8,781 nucleotides of DNA, from the NCBI GenBank assembly GCA_023412975.1, contig JAEZRB010000272.1, positions 1 to 8,781 on the forward strand, given 5' to 3'. Position numbers and translations under genes: made by a program. The notes under the pieces are model-generated. The model made no database searches and had not been told where the DNA came from. It worked only from the letters and a program-made list of their open reading frames with translations. Shown piece after piece: positions 1-6,314 of this stretch; within the stretch, counting starts at the first letter, position 1, and every line of letters starts with the position of its first letter. The stretch comes from Bacteroidota bacterium (GTDB lineage Bacteria; Bacteroidota; Bacteroidia; Chitinophagales; Chitinophagaceae).

Positions 1-555
1 ATGTATCGCATGTGAGCTCACTTCCATAAACACATGTGTACAGGACGCATCCACCATTTGCTTTAGTAGCCGGTTCAAACTGACCGCGTCGGGAGTTGTA
101 TGAGTAGCCGGTAAGACCGTATTGCCAATATGGTTCTCAACCGTACTTAACAACCCGCACTTATATCCCAATGATGTAAAGAGCTTAAATAATAATGTGG
201 CAATCGTTGTTTTCCCATTCGTACCGGTGACGCCTACCAGTTTCAAACGCTCCGATGGCTGATCAAAAAAATTATGCGCAATCCAACCTGCCGCCGCTGC
301 ACTGTTTTCCACCTGCACATACACCACACCCTGTTTCAATTCGACCGGCATCGCTTCGCAAATCACGGCCTGCGCACCATTCTCAACCGCCTTGTCAATA
401 AACTGGTGTCCGTCGGACTGGCCTCCCTTCACTGCCACAAACAATGCCCCAGGTTTCACATTTCTCGAATCAAGTTGTACATCCTGGATGTTTATTGCCG
501 TACTACCCGTAACGGACCTGATCGAAACTTTATATAAAACATCCTGTAATAGCAC
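1..555 (-). CDS. murE: UDP-N-acetylmuramoyl-tripeptide synthetase (MurE), N-terminal 185 residues, cut by the left edge
   Basis: MurE is a cytoplasmic ATP-dependent ligase that adds the third stem-peptide amino acid, usually meso-diaminopimelate in Gram-negatives, to UDP-MurNAc-L-Ala-D-Glu. The visible part has the N-terminal UDP-binding domain (about residues 1-100, with the QLDSR and GALFVAVKG segments), then the Mur-ligase P-loop GVTGTNGKTT at 108-117, TTPD at 153-156 and MEVSSHA at 177-183, all characteristic of MurE. The C-terminal half, including the residues that select the third amino acid, lies outside the window, so the substrate cannot be read. The start is a GTG at 553-555: an in-frame TAA lies three codons upstream, and translation from the GTG reads as a normal MurE N-terminus (VLLQDVLYKV). 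Only 10 bp separate it from the ftsI stop, so it belongs to the same operon and may be translationally coupled. Confidence 0.95.
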   Translation of the reverse strand, partial: MLLQDVLYKVSIRSVTGSTAINIQDVQLDSRNVKPGALFVAVKGGQSDGHQFIDKAVENGAQAVICEAMPVELKQGVVYVQVENSAAAAGWIAHNFFDQPSERLKLVGVTGTNGKTTIATLLFKLFTSLGYKCGLLSTVENHIGNTVLPATHTTPDAVSLNRLLKQMVDASCTHVFMEVSSHAIH

Positions 556-565
556 AGATTCTTAT

Positions 566-2695
566 TTATGTCAGGTTCAGTACAACGTCCATTCCTTTTT
601 TCAGCATTGTTCCGGGATCAACCGACTGACCCGAAACTTTTCCTTTTCCTTTTATCGTCACTTTTACTCCAAGGTTTTCCAATAGAAATAAAGCGTCCTT
701 CAAACCCATTCCTTTAACATCGGGCATTATGTTTTCCTGCACCGGCACTTCCTTCACGACTGGCTGGTAGTTTACTGCGATCACATTGCCATATTGCGCT
801 TTACTTGATGAGTCGTTATATGCGATATTCAGCGATTGGTATACGTTCCTGATATCTGCGGTGGTGCCCGCATAAAAGAAGGCTGCGCTATCTTTTTTTG
901 CGGCATAGAGATGTGGCGCTTTCTTATCTACATACATAGCATAGATCTTAGTCGCTACGTCTTTAAACACAGGACCGGCCAATGTACCACCATAGTGTTG
1001 GGCCGCATACGGTTTAGAGCGAATAACAACAATGCAGGAATACTGCGGATCGTTGGCTGGGAAATAACCTACGAAGGAGGCCTGGTACACACCTGCGCTA
1101 TATTTTATACTACCATCCGCCACATGCGCCGTTCCTGTTTTTCCACCTATGGTGAAGGGCATATCTTTAAATGCGTATCGTCCGGTACCTTCTGTCACAA
1201 CAGCTTCCATACTTTCTTTAGCAGCATTGATCACATCGGGTCTCGCGATTGCGTCGTCCATGACAGTTGGCTCAAACTGCTTTAGTACAATCCCATCCTG
1301 CTGCACGCTATTGACCAGATAAGGTTTCATCATCTTGCCGTTGTTGGCCACAGCATTGAACAGTGTCAGCGTATGAAGGGGGCTCACCTGTGCCGCATAG
1401 CCGAAACTCATCGTGATCATATTCATCACACCGCCCCTGTTTTTATCAAGTGAAGCAAAACGGGGACTGGGAATATTTGAAAGATCTACAGGTGAGGGAG
1501 TATCCATATGATAGCGATGCAGGTAATCCCGGAATTCTTTTGGATTTTGTCCGAAGGCTTTGTAGGCCAGTTTGCTCATACCCACATTCGAACTGTGTGC
1601 AAAACATTCTTTTACTGTCAGGACAGGTTTGGGAGAGCGCTCTGCATCATTTACGTTTCTTGGACCCACAACCATCCGACCCGCGCTGCCCACTTCCACC
1701 AGGTCGGTCATCTTTGAACTACCTTTTTCCAGCACGGCTAACAATGTCACCAGTTTAATGGTGGAACCAGGTTCTGTAACACGTAAGGCGTAGTTATCAT
1801 CTTCCCAGTAACTGCCATCGGGTCTGCGGCCCAGGTTGGCGATCGCTTTAATCTTTCCCGTTTTGGTTTCCATGACTATACATGTACCATATAAAGATTC
1901 AGTCGCCTCCATTTGTTTGAGCAAAGCGGTCTCGGTAATATCCTGGATATTCACATCGAGCGTGGTAAATATGTCCTTACCATTTTCGGGTTCTATCTGG
2001 AATCCTTCTACCGGGATCGCTCCACCTGAGGCATACCTGACCAGGCGTTGACCTTTCTGGCCCGTGAGTAGTGAATCATAGGTTTTTTCAAGACCTACAT
2101 TTTGCTTTTTCACTTTGCCGTTGCTGGCAATATGTTCACGCGAAAGACCGATAGTGCGGTTGGCGAGTAATCCGAAGGGTGAAAGCCGCCGGCTGTTTTC
2201 TTCTACGATCACGCCACTTTTGTTGCGCCCTAATCTAACCAGTGGAAACTGCCGGAAGTTTTTATATTGCTCAAAAGATAATTTCTTTTTCAGTGGGTAG
2301 TAACGGCTTTTCTTTTTGTAGCCTGCCAGTAACTCCTTTTTATACTGAGCCGTTGTTTTGTCTCCGAAATAACGTGAAAGCGAAATAGCAAACGAGTCGA
2401 TGTTTTCATGAAACACTTTCCCGTTTTTATCACGTAAACCATCAGCCTGGAAGTCGAGATAGATATCAAATTCCGGGAGCGAGGTACTCAGCATCTGGCC
2501 ATCTTCACTATAGATGGTTCCCCGGTCGGCATCCAGTTCTACGATGCGCTGGTGCATACTGTCGCTCATACTGCGCCAGTGCTCACCCTCGAAACGCTGG
2601 ATATAAAACGCTTTCCCAAGAATGAAGACGCAAAGGACTGCCATGCCGATAAAGCACAGGTACACCCTCCACAATATGTCGCGCCTTACTTCCAT
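566..2695 (-). CDS. ftsI: Septal peptidoglycan transpeptidase FtsI (PBP3-type, class B) with C-terminal PASTA domain
   Basis: Cross-links peptidoglycan at the division septum; anchored in the inner membrane with its catalytic domain in the periplasm. The 709-residue product has one N-terminal membrane segment (about 11-32), a class B PBP dimerisation region with the RGTIYSEDG segment (58-66), and a transpeptidase domain with all three active-site motifs: STIK (nucleophile S311, K314), SSN (368-370) and KTG (519-521). After a linker, residues 656-709 form one PASTA-like unit beginning MPDVKGMGLKDAL and ending VVLNLT. At 709 residues it is longer than proteobacterial FtsI (about 590), largely through the inserts and the PASTA tail; PASTA-tailed FtsI is known in Bacteroidota. 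The ATG at 2693-2695 is preceded by A-rich sequence and no Shine-Dalgarno motif. Position between ftsL and murE supports FtsI over the elongation enzyme PBP2/MrdA. Confidence 0.96.
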   Translation of the reverse strand: MEVRRDILWRVYLCFIGMAVLCVFILGKAFYIQRFEGEHWRSMSDSMHQRIVELDADRGTIYSEDGQMLSTSLPEFDIYLDFQADGLRDKNGKVFHENIDSFAISLSRYFGDKTTAQYKKELLAGYKKKSRYYPLKKKLSFEQYKNFRQFPLVRLGRNKSGVIVEENSRRLSPFGLLANRTIGLSREHIASNGKVKKQNVGLEKTYDSLLTGQKGQRLVRYASGGAIPVEGFQIEPENGKDIFTTLDVNIQDITETALLKQMEATESLYGTCIVMETKTGKIKAIANLGRRPDGSYWEDDNYALRVTEPGSTIKLVTLLAVLEKGSSKMTDLVEVGSAGRMVVGPRNVNDAERSPKPVLTVKECFAHSSNVGMSKLAYKAFGQNPKEFRDYLHRYHMDTPSPVDLSNIPSPRFASLDKNRGGVMNMITMSFGYAAQVSPLHTLTLFNAVANNGKMMKPYLVNSVQQDGIVLKQFEPTVMDDAIARPDVINAAKESMEAVVTEGTGRYAFKDMPFTIGGKTGTAHVADGSIKYSAGVYQASFVGYFPANDPQYSCIVVIRSKPYAAQHYGGTLAGPVFKDVATKIYAMYVDKKAPHLYAAKKDSAAFFYAGTTADIRNVYQSLNIAYNDSSSKAQYGNVIAVNYQPVVKEVPVQENIMPDVKGMGLKDALFLLENLGVKVTIKGKGKVSGQSVDPGTMLKKGMDVVLNLT

Positions 2696-2727
2696 TTTTC
2701 GTTTAACAGTTGTTTTTCTTCATTAAA

Positions 2728-2776
2728 ACCCTCACCCATTGCCACCAAATTCCTAAATCCAAATCCCTAATTCCTA
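2728..2776 (-). repeat. Degenerate heptamer tandem repeat (TAGGAAT type) in the ftsL-ftsI spacer
   Basis: Read on the minus strand from 2776, consecutive 7-mers are TAGGAAT (2770-2776), TAGGGAT (2763-2769), TTGGATT (2756-2762), TAGGAAT (2749-2755) and TTGGTGG (2742-2748). Two weaker units follow to about 2728. The consensus of the clear units is TWGGRWT. The TAG stop codon of the ftsL-like gene is the first three bases of the first unit. The array is purine-rich on the mRNA strand and fills over half of the 78-bp spacer. Function unknown. Confidence 0.7.
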
Positions 2777-3118
2777 TTGAGCCCCCTCCGCCACCTTCCC
2801 TGCCAACACCACCGGCGATGCTATCAATTCTTTCAAACCCAGGGGCTCAACAGCTTTTACCAGTTCGCTTTGTTTGCTTCGAAACATCACTTCAGCCTTT
2901 ACCGTCTTATATTCATGCTGTAGTTCTCTCACTTCCCGTGTTGTCCGGCTTATTTTTCTCGCTGTCTTATCAGCCATATGACCATTATATATGTAGATGA
3001 CGGCTAATAGCGTAAGAAATAAAAAGAAAGGAACCTGTTTTACTACCGACTGGTAATTCAACAATTTCTTCCAACCGCGCACCGGTCCCTTTCCTTGTTT
3101 TATTTCTTTTCCGTCCAT
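2774..3118 (-). CDS. ftsL: FtsL-like small bitopic cell division protein
   Basis: A 114-residue protein with a basic cytoplasmic N-terminus (about 1-28, rich in K and R), one membrane segment (about 30-45, PFFLFLTLLAVIYIYN) and a periplasmic charged heptad-like stretch (about 50-90) likely to be a short coiled coil. This is the architecture of FtsL, the partner of FtsB/FtsQ that helps activate FtsW-FtsI. FtsL is poorly conserved in sequence, so the call rests on topology, length and position between rsmH and ftsI, where FtsL is encoded in most bacteria. Bacteroidota have a distinct FtsL-like family with this size. The start is the ATG at 3116-3118; no Shine-Dalgarno sequence is seen. It is separated from both neighbours by repeat-filled gaps of about 80 bp, unlike the tight ftsI-murE junction. 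Confidence 0.8.
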   Translation of the reverse strand: MDGKEIKQGKGPVRGWKKLLNYQSVVKQVPFFLFLTLLAVIYIYNGHMADKTARKISRTTREVRELQHEYKTVKAEVMFRSKQSELVKAVEPLGLKELIASPVVLAGKVAEGAQ

Positions 3119-3135
3119 AATCTCTTATTACAGTA

Positions 3136-3210
3136 TTCCATTTTCACTTTTCCACATCACCACATTTTCACATTCTCCCTCCGCATTTTCAAATCCTCAA
3201 ATTTTCAAAT
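3136..3210 (-). repeat. Degenerate octamer tandem repeat (ATKTGARR type) in the rsmH-ftsL spacer
   Basis: On the minus strand from 3210 the 8-mers are ATTTGAAA (3203-3210), ATTTGAGG (3195-3202), ATTTGAAA (3187-3194) and ATGCGGAG (3179-3186). After a 5-bp interruption (3174-3178) they continue as ATGTGAAA (3166-3173), ATGTGGTG (3158-3165), ATGTGGAA (3150-3157), AAGTGAAA (3142-3149) and a partial ATGGAA (3136-3141). The TGA stop codon of rsmH lies inside the first unit. The array fills most of the 86-bp gap and is purine-rich on the mRNA strand. It could be mRNA spacer or structure-free leader for ftsL; no function can be read from it. Confidence 0.75.
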
Positions 3211-4164
3211 TCTCTCTGCAACTCTCAGTCTCGCACTCCTCGATCTCGGGTTATTTTTTATCTCTTCTTCCGAAGGTTCGATTGGTTTTTTTGTAACCAG
3301 TTTTAATTCGTTTATCGTTTCAGTATTGATAAAAGGATTCTCCACCGACTCTTCAAATGAGCCGCGCTTAAAAAATACTTTAACCAGCCTGTCCTCTAAA
3401 GAATGGAATGTGATGATGGCAACCCGGCCTCCGGGTTTCAGCAGTTTTGGGATTTGCTGCAGCATTTCTTTCAATGCTCCCAATTCATCATTCACTTCAA
3501 TGCGCAACGCCTGGAAAACCTGGGCAAAGTATCTGTTTGGGTTTCCTTTCACGATCTCCCGGAGTGCTTGTTTAAAGCTGTCAATGGTTTTTAATGAAAC
3601 ATGACTTCGCGTATCCACGATGGCCTTCGCCAATGTCTTCGCATTGGTCACTTCGCCATATTGCTCAAACATCTTATGCAACTGCAATTCGCTGTAAGTG
3701 CTGATAACATCATAAGCTGTCAGGGTCTGCCGCTGGTCCATGCGCATATCGAGGTTGGCATTGAAGCGAGTTGAGAATCCACGATCGGCCTCGTTGAACT
3801 GGTGGCTGCTTACGCCGAGGTCGGCCATGATGCCATCAACCGCCGATACCTGGTGCAAACGAAGAAGTCTCCCAATATGTCGGAAATTGTGGGGAATAAA
3901 AACCAGGCGATCGTCGGCAGGCAGGTTTTGCCTGGCGGCTTCATCCTGGTCGAAGGCAAACAATTTTCCCTCAGAACCGAGTTTTTCCAAAATGGCTTTG
4001 GAATGACCACCTCCGCCAAAAGTGCAATCCACATATATTCCGCGAGGTTTGATAGCTAACCCGGCTATCGTTTCCTGCAGCAGAACGGGTACGTGATAGG
4101 TTTGTCCTGGTGACATGCCTGGTTGGTCAGTTAATTTTTCGCCTTTATTTGACTTCTTCCCCAT
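3205..4164 (-). CDS. rsmH: 16S rRNA (cytosine(1402)-N4)-methyltransferase RsmH (MraW)
   Basis: Uses S-adenosylmethionine to methylate N4 of C1402 in the 16S rRNA decoding centre; cytoplasmic. From the ATG at 4162-4164 the product is 319 residues, the usual family length. Visible motifs: YHVPVLLQE (23-31), the SAM-binding DCTFGGGGHS (46-55), DLGVSSHQF (115-123), LDMRMD (138-143), QALRIEVNDEL (218-228), PGGRVAIITFHSLEDR (244-259) and the C-terminal RSRSARLRVAE (307-317). The start is not certain: a TTG three codons upstream (4171-4173, directly after an in-frame TAA) would give 322 residues, and an internal ATG at 4114-4116 would begin four codons before the conserved YHVPVLL segment. The residues ahead of that segment are hydrophilic and unconserved. 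It lies 32 bp after mraZ in the standard dcw order. The TGA stop sits in the first unit of a downstream octamer repeat. Confidence 0.96.
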   Translation of the reverse strand: MGKKSNKGEKLTDQPGMSPGQTYHVPVLLQETIAGLAIKPRGIYVDCTFGGGGHSKAILEKLGSEGKLFAFDQDEAARQNLPADDRLVFIPHNFRHIGRLLRLHQVSAVDGIMADLGVSSHQFNEADRGFSTRFNANLDMRMDQRQTLTAYDVISTYSELQLHKMFEQYGEVTNAKTLAKAIVDTRSHVSLKTIDSFKQALREIVKGNPNRYFAQVFQALRIEVNDELGALKEMLQQIPKLLKPGGRVAIITFHSLEDRLVKVFFKRGSFEESVENPFINTETINELKLVTKKPIEPSEEEIKNNPRSRSARLRVAERI

Positions 4165-4196
4165 GTCAGTCAATTAACTTTTAAACCTTGCCCCGG

Positions 4197-4661
4197 TCAG
4201 CTACCCGGACTATTGCCACCTCCCAATACCTTGTGCACCATTTTGCTTAATGCTTCCGGTGAGATCGAATCAAAGAGCTGTTTGTACTTATTACTATCCC
4301 AGATTTCAAGTTTGTCATCGGCCCAGTGCATGACCAGGTCTTTTTGTAACCCAGCATGCTCTTTCAGGTGTTGCGGCACCAGTAGTCGGCCTGCAGTGTC
4401 CGGTTCCACGTAGGCGGCGCCGTTTAAAAAAAAGCGGCGAACCGGCCTTTCTTCCTCATTAAAATCGTTCAATGTCCTGATCTTCGCCGCAAATGCCTCC
4501 CAATTCTTCAATGTGAATAAGGTGACGCAATTGTCCAGACCCCTGTTGAAAACAAAGCGGGTACCCTCCTCCTCCGACAACTGCTTTTTGAAGGCAGCCG
4601 GTAAGAGGAAGCGACCTTTTGAGTCTAAAGTCGCCTGGTATTCGCCAAGGATATCTATCAT
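4197..4661 (-). CDS. mraZ: Transcriptional regulator / division protein MraZ
   Basis: First gene of the dcw operon. MraZ is a DNA-binding protein of the AbrB/SpoVT swapped-hairpin superfamily that binds repeated GTG-type boxes in its own promoter and controls the cluster. The 154-residue product has the two tandem MraZ half-domains, each with its signature: DSKGRFLLP at 13-21 and DTAGRLLVP at 88-96. Length matches the family (about 140-155). The ATG at 4659-4661 gives the standard beginning, a short run before GEYQATLDSKGR. A matching operator-like box array lies 33-57 bp upstream of the start codon, fitting autoregulation. The tail after about residue 140 (KVLGGGNSPGS) is unstructured-looking and not conserved. 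Confidence 0.96.
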   Translation of the reverse strand: MIDILGEYQATLDSKGRFLLPAAFKKQLSEEEGTRFVFNRGLDNCVTLFTLKNWEAFAAKIRTLNDFNEEERPVRRFFLNGAAYVEPDTAGRLLVPQHLKEHAGLQKDLVMHWADDKLEIWDSNKYKQLFDSISPEALSKMVHKVLGGGNSPGS

Positions 4662-4683
4662 TATCAGGTGCTTGGATCAATTT

Positions 4684-4718
4684 TGTACTAATTCACACAA
4701 AATAACACTTTTTCCCAC
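4684..4718 (-). promoter_or_regulatory. Candidate MraZ operator: GTG boxes at exact 10-bp spacing
   Basis: Read on the minus strand toward mraZ, GTGGG (4714-4718), GTGTT (4704-4708) and GTGTG (4694-4698) each start exactly 10 bp apart, separated by A/T-rich 5-mers. A degenerate fourth box, GTACA (4684-4688), keeps the same phase. MraZ of E. coli binds three TGGG-type boxes separated by 5-bp spacers, so both the box sequence and the one-helical-turn spacing agree. The array lies just downstream of the predicted transcription start, where bound MraZ would block transcription. Only the first box is a full match to the E. coli form; the call is by architecture. Confidence 0.65.
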
Positions 4719-4726
4719 TTTCTATC

Positions 4727-4757
4727 CAAATTTTGGCATTTTTATTTTGTCCACAAA
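4727..4757 (-). promoter_or_regulatory. Candidate mraZ/dcw promoter (Bacteroidota -33/-7 type)
   Basis: On the minus strand TTTG (4754-4757) is followed after 19 bp by AAAATTTG (4727-4734). The Bacteroidota primary sigma consensus is TTTG, about 19-20 bp, then TAnnTTTG, so this matches with one mismatch in the -7 element. Transcription would start near 4720, immediately before the GTG boxes, leaving a leader of about 60 nt. Such AT-rich sequence can match by chance. Confidence 0.4.
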
Positions 4758-4765
4758 CTTTTTTT

Positions 4766-4830
4766 ACAGGTAAGCCAATACCCTATTGGGTTTCGCCAGA
4801 TCAGCGTCGGTGTTATCAGATTTTACCTGT
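4766..4830. other. Nested inverted repeats in the mraZ-queA divergent spacer
   Basis: An outer 8-bp inverted repeat, ACAGGTAA (4766-4773) and TTACCTGT (4823-4830), encloses a compact inner one, CCAATA (4775-4780), CCC, TATTGG (4784-4789). A separate palindrome, CGCTAGCG, lies at 4870-4877. They could be regulator binding sites or weak RNA hairpins, but stems this short can arise by chance. The rest of 4758-4890 shows no ORF, RNA gene or clear promoter. Confidence 0.3.
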
Positions 4831-4890
4831 TAATATCATGTGCATTGCGGTGGATAAGGAGTGGAAAAGCGCTAGCGGAGTTGGTTATCC

Positions 4891-5034
4891 TTGAGGCTAA
4901 GGTTAAGGTTGAGGCTGAGGTTAAGGTTAAGACATAGCTTAAGGTGGAGGTGGGAGCTCAATCTAAATCTCAACTTTAATCTTAATCTCAACCTTAATCT
5001 CAACCTTAACCTCAATCTCAATCTTAATTTGAAT
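4891..5034 (+). repeat. Hexamer repeat array in inverted orientation upstream of queA
   Basis: Left arm, about 4891-4950: tandem YTRAGG hexamers (TTGAGG, CTAAGG, TTAAGG, TTGAGG, CTGAGG, TTAAGG, one degenerate stretch at 4927-4938, then TTAAGG, TGGAGG). Right arm, 4957-5034: thirteen CTYAAY hexamers (CTCAAT, CTAAAT, CTCAAC, TTTAAT, CTTAAT, CTCAAC and so on). The two arms are roughly reverse complements, and because both are periodic they can pair in several registers, with G-U pairs allowed in RNA. The right arm ends 10 bp before the queA start codon. The hexamer period makes the stretch translatable as alternating Leu-Arg and then Leu-Asn, which is a by-product rather than a gene. Function unknown. 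Confidence 0.8.
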
Positions 5035-5044
5035 CTTTGCAAAA

Positions 5045-6271
5045 ATGCATCCCAAACAGCTTTCCATCTCCGACTACACGTACCAGCTTCCCGAACATCG
5101 AATTGCGAACTACCCGCTCCCCGTACGTGACGCTTCCAAACTGCTTGTATATGATAGTGGAATTATCAGGGATGATAACTATAAAAACATTACCTCTTAT
5201 ATCGCGCCTGGCTCCGTGCTGATCTTTAATAATACCAAAGTGGTGGAGGCAAGACTACTTTTTCAAAAACCAACCGGCGGCACCGTGGAGATATTTTGCC
5301 TGGAGCCACACGAGCAATATGCTGATATCAGCTCAGCAATGTCGGAGAAAGGAAAAGTGTGGTGGCAATGCCTGGTAGGTGGTGCTTCCAAATGGAAACA
5401 CGGACAAGTATTAAAAAAAATAATCACTGCTTACGGAAAGGAGATCATTTTGCAGGCTGTGTATGTAGAAAAAAGAATGGGAAGCTTTGTCATTGAACTC
5501 TCCTGGTCGGATCCGGAAATGAGTTTCGCAGAGTTGTTACATCACGCAGGAGCAATCCCCCTTCCTCCTTATATCAAAAGAAAAGCTGAAAGCAGCGATG
5601 CAGAAAGGTATCAAACCATTTATGCCAGTCTCGATGGTTCAGTTGCCGCTCCAACGGCCGGCCTGCATTTTACCGACGAATTATTCGGGGAGTTTGCTAA
5701 AAAAAACATACAGCGAAAATTTGTAACGCTTCATGTAGGCGCCGGGACATTCAAGCCTGTTAAATCGGAAACGATGGAACAGCATGATATGCATGCGGAG
5801 TATATTGATGTTTCAAAAGAAACCATCAACGATATTCTTGCCAACCTTGACAATAGGATCATTGCTGTCGGCACTACTTCCCTTCGAACGATAGAAAGTC
5901 TTTACTGGCTGGGCGTAAAACTATCCATCGAAAAAAACCAGTCAATACCTGAACTGCAACAGTGGGATCCTTATGATCTGCCTGTACAGGATCTTACGGT
6001 TCAACAGGCCCTGGAAAATTTGCGTACGTGGATAGAATCAAATTCATTGGAGAAGCTGGTCACCAAAACAAAAATTATTATTGCCCCTGGCTATACACCA
6101 AAAATTGCGGATGGACTGATCACCAACTTTCATCAACCGCAATCCACCCTGCTTTTACTGGTCGCGGCGCTCGTTGGTGACGACTGGAAAAGAATTTATG
6201 AACACGCTTTGCAAAATGACTATCGCTTCCTCAGTTATGGAGATGGCTGCTTTTTGAACTTCAGGAAATAA
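5045..6271 (+). CDS. queA: S-adenosylmethionine:tRNA ribosyltransferase-isomerase QueA
   Basis: Transfers and isomerises the ribose of SAM onto preQ1-modified tRNA, giving epoxyqueuosine at the wobble position of GUN-anticodon tRNAs; cytoplasmic. The 408-residue product carries the family motifs FNNTKV (61-66), GAIPLPPYI (169-177), RYQT (188-191), AAPTAGLHFT (201-210), LHVGAGTFKPV (229-239), HDMHAEY (247-253), VGTTSLRTIES (275-285), TNFHQPQSTLLLLVAAL (360-376) and NDYRFLSYGD (391-400). It is about 50 residues longer than E. coli QueA (about 356). The extra length is mostly at about 286-340, between the TTSLRT and NFHQP motifs, as in other Bacteroidota QueA. The ATG at 5045-5047 is preceded by an A-rich stretch without a Shine-Dalgarno sequence; AATCTTTG at 5032-5039 resembles a -7 element and would imply a nearly leaderless mRNA. 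It is a single-gene unit, divergent from mraZ. Confidence 0.96.
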   Translation: MHPKQLSISDYTYQLPEHRIANYPLPVRDASKLLVYDSGIIRDDNYKNITSYIAPGSVLIFNNTKVVEARLLFQKPTGGTVEIFCLEPHEQYADISSAMSEKGKVWWQCLVGGASKWKHGQVLKKIITAYGKEIILQAVYVEKRMGSFVIELSWSDPEMSFAELLHHAGAIPLPPYIKRKAESSDAERYQTIYASLDGSVAAPTAGLHFTDELFGEFAKKNIQRKFVTLHVGAGTFKPVKSETMEQHDMHAEYIDVSKETINDILANLDNRIIAVGTTSLRTIESLYWLGVKLSIEKNQSIPELQQWDPYDLPVQDLTVQQALENLRTWIESNSLEKLVTKTKIIIAPGYTPKIADGLITNFHQPQSTLLLLVAALVGDDWKRIYEHALQNDYRFLSYGDGCFLNFRK

Positions 6272-6280
6272 ATCGAAAAG

Positions 6281-6310
6281 GTATTCTTTGTAAAAAGGTT
6301 TGAAGAATAC
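6281..6310. terminator. Small hairpin between convergent queA and histidine kinase genes, possible terminator
   Basis: GTATTCTT (6281-6288) and AAGAATAC (6303-6310) form an 8-bp perfect stem around a 14-nt loop. It lies in the 43-bp gap between the queA stop and the kinase stop. The stem is AT-rich. On the minus strand it is followed by a T-rich stretch (CTTTTCG), so it fits the kinase transcript somewhat better; no U-tract follows on the plus strand. Its position between two gene ends supports a terminator more than its stability does. Confidence 0.45.
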
Positions 6311-6314
6311 AATG

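Noticed and set aside
836..1285. A 149-codon plus-strand open frame opposite ftsI
   Set aside because: Lies wholly inside the well-supported ftsI coding sequence on the other strand; its translation has no recognisable domain or plausible composition.
2728..3210. CRISPR array, because of regular short repeats
   Set aside because: Units are 7-8 bp, directly adjacent, degenerate and without spacers; no cas genes are nearby.
3095..3604. A 169-codon plus-strand open frame across the ftsL start, octamer array and rsmH end
   Set aside because: Antisense to two conserved genes, and its N-terminal part is the translated repeat (Phe/Ser/His-rich).
4114..4116. Internal ATG as the rsmH start
   Set aside because: Possible, since it lies close to the conserved YHVPVLL segment, but the upstream ATG at 4162-4164 is in frame, close to mraZ, and gives a normal length. 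Kept as an alternative in the rsmH entry.
4891..5130. A 79-residue open frame with alternating Leu-Arg then Leu-Asn dipeptides
   Set aside because: It is simply the translation of the YTRAGG and CTYAAY hexamer arrays in one frame, begins at a TTG, and runs into queA out of frame. No evidence of a real protein.
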